DNA from: DASZQL01 sp964391865
Lineage (GTDB): Bacteria; Planctomycetota; Phycisphaerae; Phycisphaerales; UBA1924
Assembly: GCA_964391865.1 (NCBI GenBank)
Contig: CAYMNQ010000003.1
Location: 372,001-436,000 of the forward strand
Reading direction: 5' to 3'
DNA length: 64,000 nt
A program made the translations under genes and the position numbers. Below, in pieces: positions 61,638 to 64,000 of this stretch; position 1 is the first letter of the stretch, and each line of letters opens with the position of its first letter. The notes below the pieces were generated by a model, which had not been told where the DNA came from, did no database searches, and saw nothing but the letters and a program-made list of their open reading frames with translations.

Positions 61638-62435
61638 TCACGGATATTCCTGCCGCGTGGGCCGGATCATGATGTCGTTCACGCACACGTGCGCCGGCTG
61701 CGACGCGATGTACGCCGCCGCTCGCGCGACATCCATCGGCTCGAGCACCGGCCCGATGGTGTCCATGAACGCGCCGAATTTCGCCGGGTCGTACCCCGCG
61801 ACCTGCTGGAACTCGCTGCGCACGACCGCGGGATGAATGGCACTCACGCGGATGCCCGTTGCCGACAGCTCCCGCCGCGCCGCTTCGGCGATCGAACTCA
61901 GGGCGAACTTCGTCGAGCCGTACATGGATGAGAAAGGCGAGATATTCCGCCCCACGCTCGACGAGATCGCGATGATGTCGCGGGGCGCGCCGAGCCACGC
62001 GCCGCCCTTCCCCTCCGCGCCCGCCGCGGGCGAGGGCAGCATCTTCATCCGCTCCGCCGCCGCGCGCAGGAGTTTCGCCGCCCCGGTCAGGTTCACGCGG
62101 ATCATTTCTTCCCACTGCGCCATGTCGCTGCCCAGCGGGCTGCCGGAGAGGCCGCGCCCCGCGTTGAGGACGACGAGGCACGCCTCGCGCCCGAAGCTGG
62201 ACTTCGCGCGGTCGAGCATGGCACGGATCACCGAATCCTCCGCCGCATCGCCCGCGACGGCTTCCGCGCGCCCTCCGCCGCGCCGCAGCTCGCTCACGAG
62301 TTCATCCAGCCGTTCCGTCCGGCGCGCGTTGACGACCACCGCCGCCCCGAGCGACGCGAAGTGCTCCGCCAGCGCCCGCCCGATGCCGCTCGACGCGCCG
62401 GTGACGACCGCGATCCGATCCGAGAGTGGTTTCAT
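61638..62435 (-). CDS. Short-chain dehydrogenase/reductase
   Basis: 265 residues. NAD(P) site T-G-A-S-S-G-I-G, N-A-G-R-G motif, catalytic S-S-S-V-G-R and Y-G-S-T-K. Classical SDR of the 250-270 residue class; substrate unknown. Divergent from the oxidoreductase gene at 62488 with 52 bases between the two starts, so they share a promoter region and may work in the same pathway. Confidence 0.88.
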   Translation of the reverse strand: MKPLSDRIAVVTGASSGIGRALAEHFASLGAAVVVNARRTERLDELVSELRRGGGRAEAVAGDAAEDSVIRAMLDRAKSSFGREACLVVLNAGRGLSGSPLGSDMAQWEEMIRVNLTGAAKLLRAAAERMKMLPSPAAGAEGKGGAWLGAPRDIIAISSSVGRNISPFSSMYGSTKFALSSIAEAARRELSATGIRVSAIHPAVVRSEFQQVAGYDPAKFGAFMDTIGPVLEPMDVARAAAYIASQPAHVCVNDIMIRPTRQEYP

Positions 62436-62487
62436 GCCGCCGATGATAGAGCATCCCGCGCGGCCCACGCCGCCTACGATTCGGGCC

Positions 62488-63600
62488 ATGACAATCGCCG
62501 ATCCCGCGATGTACGAGCCATTCTTCCTTCCGATCACCATCGGCGCGCTGTCGCTGCCCAACCGCCTCGCCATGGCGCCGATGACGCGCCGCAAGGTGCC
62601 CGAAGAGCGCAAGGCGGTCCCCACCGACGAGATGATCCAGTACTACGCCCGCCGCGCCGCCGGCGGCACCGGTCTGATCATCACAGAGGGCACCGTCATC
62701 GATGATCGGCACGCGCCCGACACGCGCACCGTGCCGGGAATCTGGTCCGAAGCGCAGGTCGAAGCGTGGTCGCGCGTCACCGCCGCCGTCCATCACGCGG
62801 GCGACCGCGCCTCGAAGATCGCGCTGCAACTGTGGCACACGGGCCGCCACGGCATGCACCCGATCGGCCCCTCGCCCGTCGCCGCCCCCAACCGCGCCGG
62901 CGGCTACAAGCCAACCCCGCGCGAGATGAGCGAGCGCGACATCACCGACGTCATCGACGCCTTCCGCCACGGCGCCGAGAACGCCCGCCGCGCCGGCTTC
63001 GACGCCGTCGAAATCCACGGCGCCCACGGCTACCTCCTCGAATCGTTCCTCTCGCCCGCGTCGAACAAGCGCAACGACCGCTTCGGCGGCCCGTTCGAGA
63101 ACCGGATGCGCTTCCCGCTCATGGTCTGCCGCGCCGTCCGCGCCGCGCTGGGCGACGAGTTTCCGATCATCTACCGCTTCAGCCAGTGGAAAGTCGAAGA
63201 CGCGAGCGCCATCAACTTCCCCGACCCGCGCACGCTGGGCCTCTTTGTCACCGCGCTCCGCGAGGAAGGCATCGACCTGCTGCACGCCAGCACCTCGGAC
63301 GCGACCGAATCCGCGTTCGAAGGCTCACCCAAGACGCTCGCCGGCTGGGCCCGCGAACTCAGCGGCCTGCCCGTCATCGCCGTCGGGCGCGTCAGCGTGT
63401 CGTCGTCGATGAGCGACGCCGCCCCCGTCGAGATCACCGACCCCGCGCCCGCGGCGGCGCTGATCGATCGCGGCGAAGCGGACCTCATCGCCGTGGGGCG
63501 AGCGCTCATCGCGAATCCCGACTGGCCGAGGGTGGTGCGCGAGGGCCGCTGGCAAGAGTTGAAGCCGTACACCCGCGCGATGCTCGAAACGCTCGAGTAA
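62488..63600 (+). CDS. NADH:flavin oxidoreductase, Old Yellow Enzyme family
   Basis: 370 residues. The FMN barrel shows L-P-N-R-L-A-M-A-P-M-T-R, Q-L-W-H-T-G-R, the catalytic region E-I-H-G-A-H-G-Y-L-L-E-S-F-L-S-P-A-S-N-K-R-N-D-R-F-G-G, and the phosphate site V-G-R-A-L-I-A-N-P-D-W. Such enzymes reduce activated C=C bonds. The expected G-A-H-G-Y-L-x-x-x-F-L-S-P motif is complete. Convergent with the PEP-CTERM gene at the right edge, with three hairpins in the gap. Confidence 0.92.
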   Translation: MTIADPAMYEPFFLPITIGALSLPNRLAMAPMTRRKVPEERKAVPTDEMIQYYARRAAGGTGLIITEGTVIDDRHAPDTRTVPGIWSEAQVEAWSRVTAAVHHAGDRASKIALQLWHTGRHGMHPIGPSPVAAPNRAGGYKPTPREMSERDITDVIDAFRHGAENARRAGFDAVEIHGAHGYLLESFLSPASNKRNDRFGGPFENRMRFPLMVCRAVRAALGDEFPIIYRFSQWKVEDASAINFPDPRTLGLFVTALREEGIDLLHASTSDATESAFEGSPKTLAGWARELSGLPVIAVGRVSVSSSMSDAAPVEITDPAPAAALIDRGEADLIAVGRALIANPDWPRVVREGRWQELKPYTRAMLETLE

Positions 63601-63609
63601 CAGTATTCC

Positions 63610-63730
63610 GAGCGGCTTCGCCCGCGAAGCGGGCGCTCGATGGTTGCCAGACGCGCGAGCGTCTGGTGTCGATCCATGCGGAACAAACTCATCACCCGAT
63701 CAACCTCGCCCGTGAAACGGGCGAGCGGAG
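63610..63730. terminator. Three hairpins after the oxidoreductase gene
   Basis: CGCCCGC-GAA-GCGGGCG (63619-63635), CCAGACGC-GCGA-GCGTCTGG (63647-63666) and CTCGCCCGT-GAA-ACGGGCGAG (63705-63725) are perfect stems of 7, 8 and 9 bp. Two have the same GAA triloop. Placed between convergent genes, they probably end transcription from both sides. Confidence 0.7.
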
Positions 63731-63752
63731 TGGCCGTAAACAGAAACAAAAA

Positions 63753-64000
63753 CTAGCGACGTCGCCGCCAAGAGCAAAAGCCATACACGCTGCCAAGTGT
63801 CAATGCGGTGCTAGGTGATGGAATCGTCCAGAGCAATGCCTCGTGTCGTTGAGTGACGGAGTTGTAGCCGAGTCCCGCTACATACGTAATGCCTCCAACG
63901 ACGGAAATCCCTCTGGCCTCACTCGATGAGAACTCCGAGGGCAGGTAGGCATGCAAGTCGTGCCAAGAGGCTGCCGTGCCGCTCCAAATGCCGGCGTGGT
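63753..64000 (-). CDS. C-terminus of HAF-repeat protein with PEP-CTERM-like signal, cut by the window
   Basis: The frame is open to base 64000, so the start lies outside. The visible part reads one HAF-like repeat (L-P-S-E-F-S-S-S-E-A-R-G-I-S-V-V-G-G and A-L-L-W), then I-P-S-P-S-T-A-L-T-L-G-S-V-Y-G-F-C-S-W-R-R-R-R. A short Pro-containing motif, a hydrophobic stretch and an Arg cluster at the C-terminus is the PEP-CTERM layout, with I-P-S-P in place of the usual V-P-E-P. Such proteins are substrates of exosortases, and one is encoded at 38873. The lipid or glycan fate of the protein is inferred. Confidence 0.7.
   Translation of the reverse strand, partial: HAGIWSGTAASWHDLHAYLPSEFSSSEARGISVVGGITYVAGLGYNSVTQRHEALLWTIPSPSTALTLGSVYGFCSWRRRR

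Overview
The window comes from a GC-rich bacterium that is very probably a planctomycete of the class Phycisphaerae. The main clue is a family of secreted proteins that end in a dockerin-like pair of short Ca-binding repeats (pattern D-x-D-G-x-V-x-L-x-D-I-A, then a Trp) and stop at a Cys placed 1-2 residues from the C-terminus. An exosortase/PEP-CTERM system, AtpZ-type ATP synthase genes and a carbamoyltransferase/SxtJ/DUF5989 trio fit the same assignment. No tRNA, rRNA, CRISPR array or insertion sequence was recognised.

Layout. 1-3 kb: end of a NIF3-like gene, then a LolC/LolD-like ABC exporter pair. 3-7.5 kb: two secreted Ig-like/dockerin-tailed proteins, one with about 14 propeller-like repeats. 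7.6-13.9 kb: the first part of an ATP synthase operon (atpZ, a small membrane gene, atpB, atpE, atpF, atpH, atpA), interrupted by a SIMPL-domain gene and ending at a terminator without atpG, atpD or atpC. 14-20.8 kb: a YhbH/DUF444 protein, another secreted repeat protein, and the DUF5989/SxtJ/carbamoyltransferase module. 21.1-27.9 kb: an island of phage head and tail-like genes (portal, coiled-coil protein, SU10-type capsid, connector-like and tail-like genes, small membrane protein, lipoprotein) with no terminase, integrase or lysin. 28-30 kb: a five-heme cytochrome c with a dockerin-like tail. 30.3-36.5 kb: FtsK with a very long acidic C-terminus, a SpoIIE/RsbU-type phosphatase and lipoyl synthase. 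36.9-50.7 kb: an exopolysaccharide/exosortase cluster (Wza-like exporter, exosortase, EpsI, a giant TPR protein, a Wzc/GumC-like co-polymerase with a degenerate P-loop, an NAD-sugar epimerase/decarboxylase, a WecA/MraY-type initiating transferase). 50.7-52.7 kb: AhpD-like, dipeptidase and zinc-ribbon genes. 52.8-60.4 kb: three tandem paralogous Cys-rich secreted proteins, each followed by a strong hairpin. 60.9-64 kb: histidine phosphatase, SDR, Old-Yellow-Enzyme-type oxidoreductase, and the C-terminus of a PEP-CTERM protein running off the window.

The cell-surface theme dominates. The polysaccharide cluster makes and exports a glycan. The exosortase probably processes PEP-CTERM proteins such as the one at the right edge. 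A second set of secreted proteins carries a different shared C-terminus (dockerin-like repeats plus terminal W-G-x-x-C). A second theme is repetitive DNA: intergenic spaces hold nested palindromes built from short directly repeated words that differ from site to site, and some related sequences have entered reading frames (FtsK, the LolD-like ATPase). The phage-derived island is the best candidate for an undescribed system.
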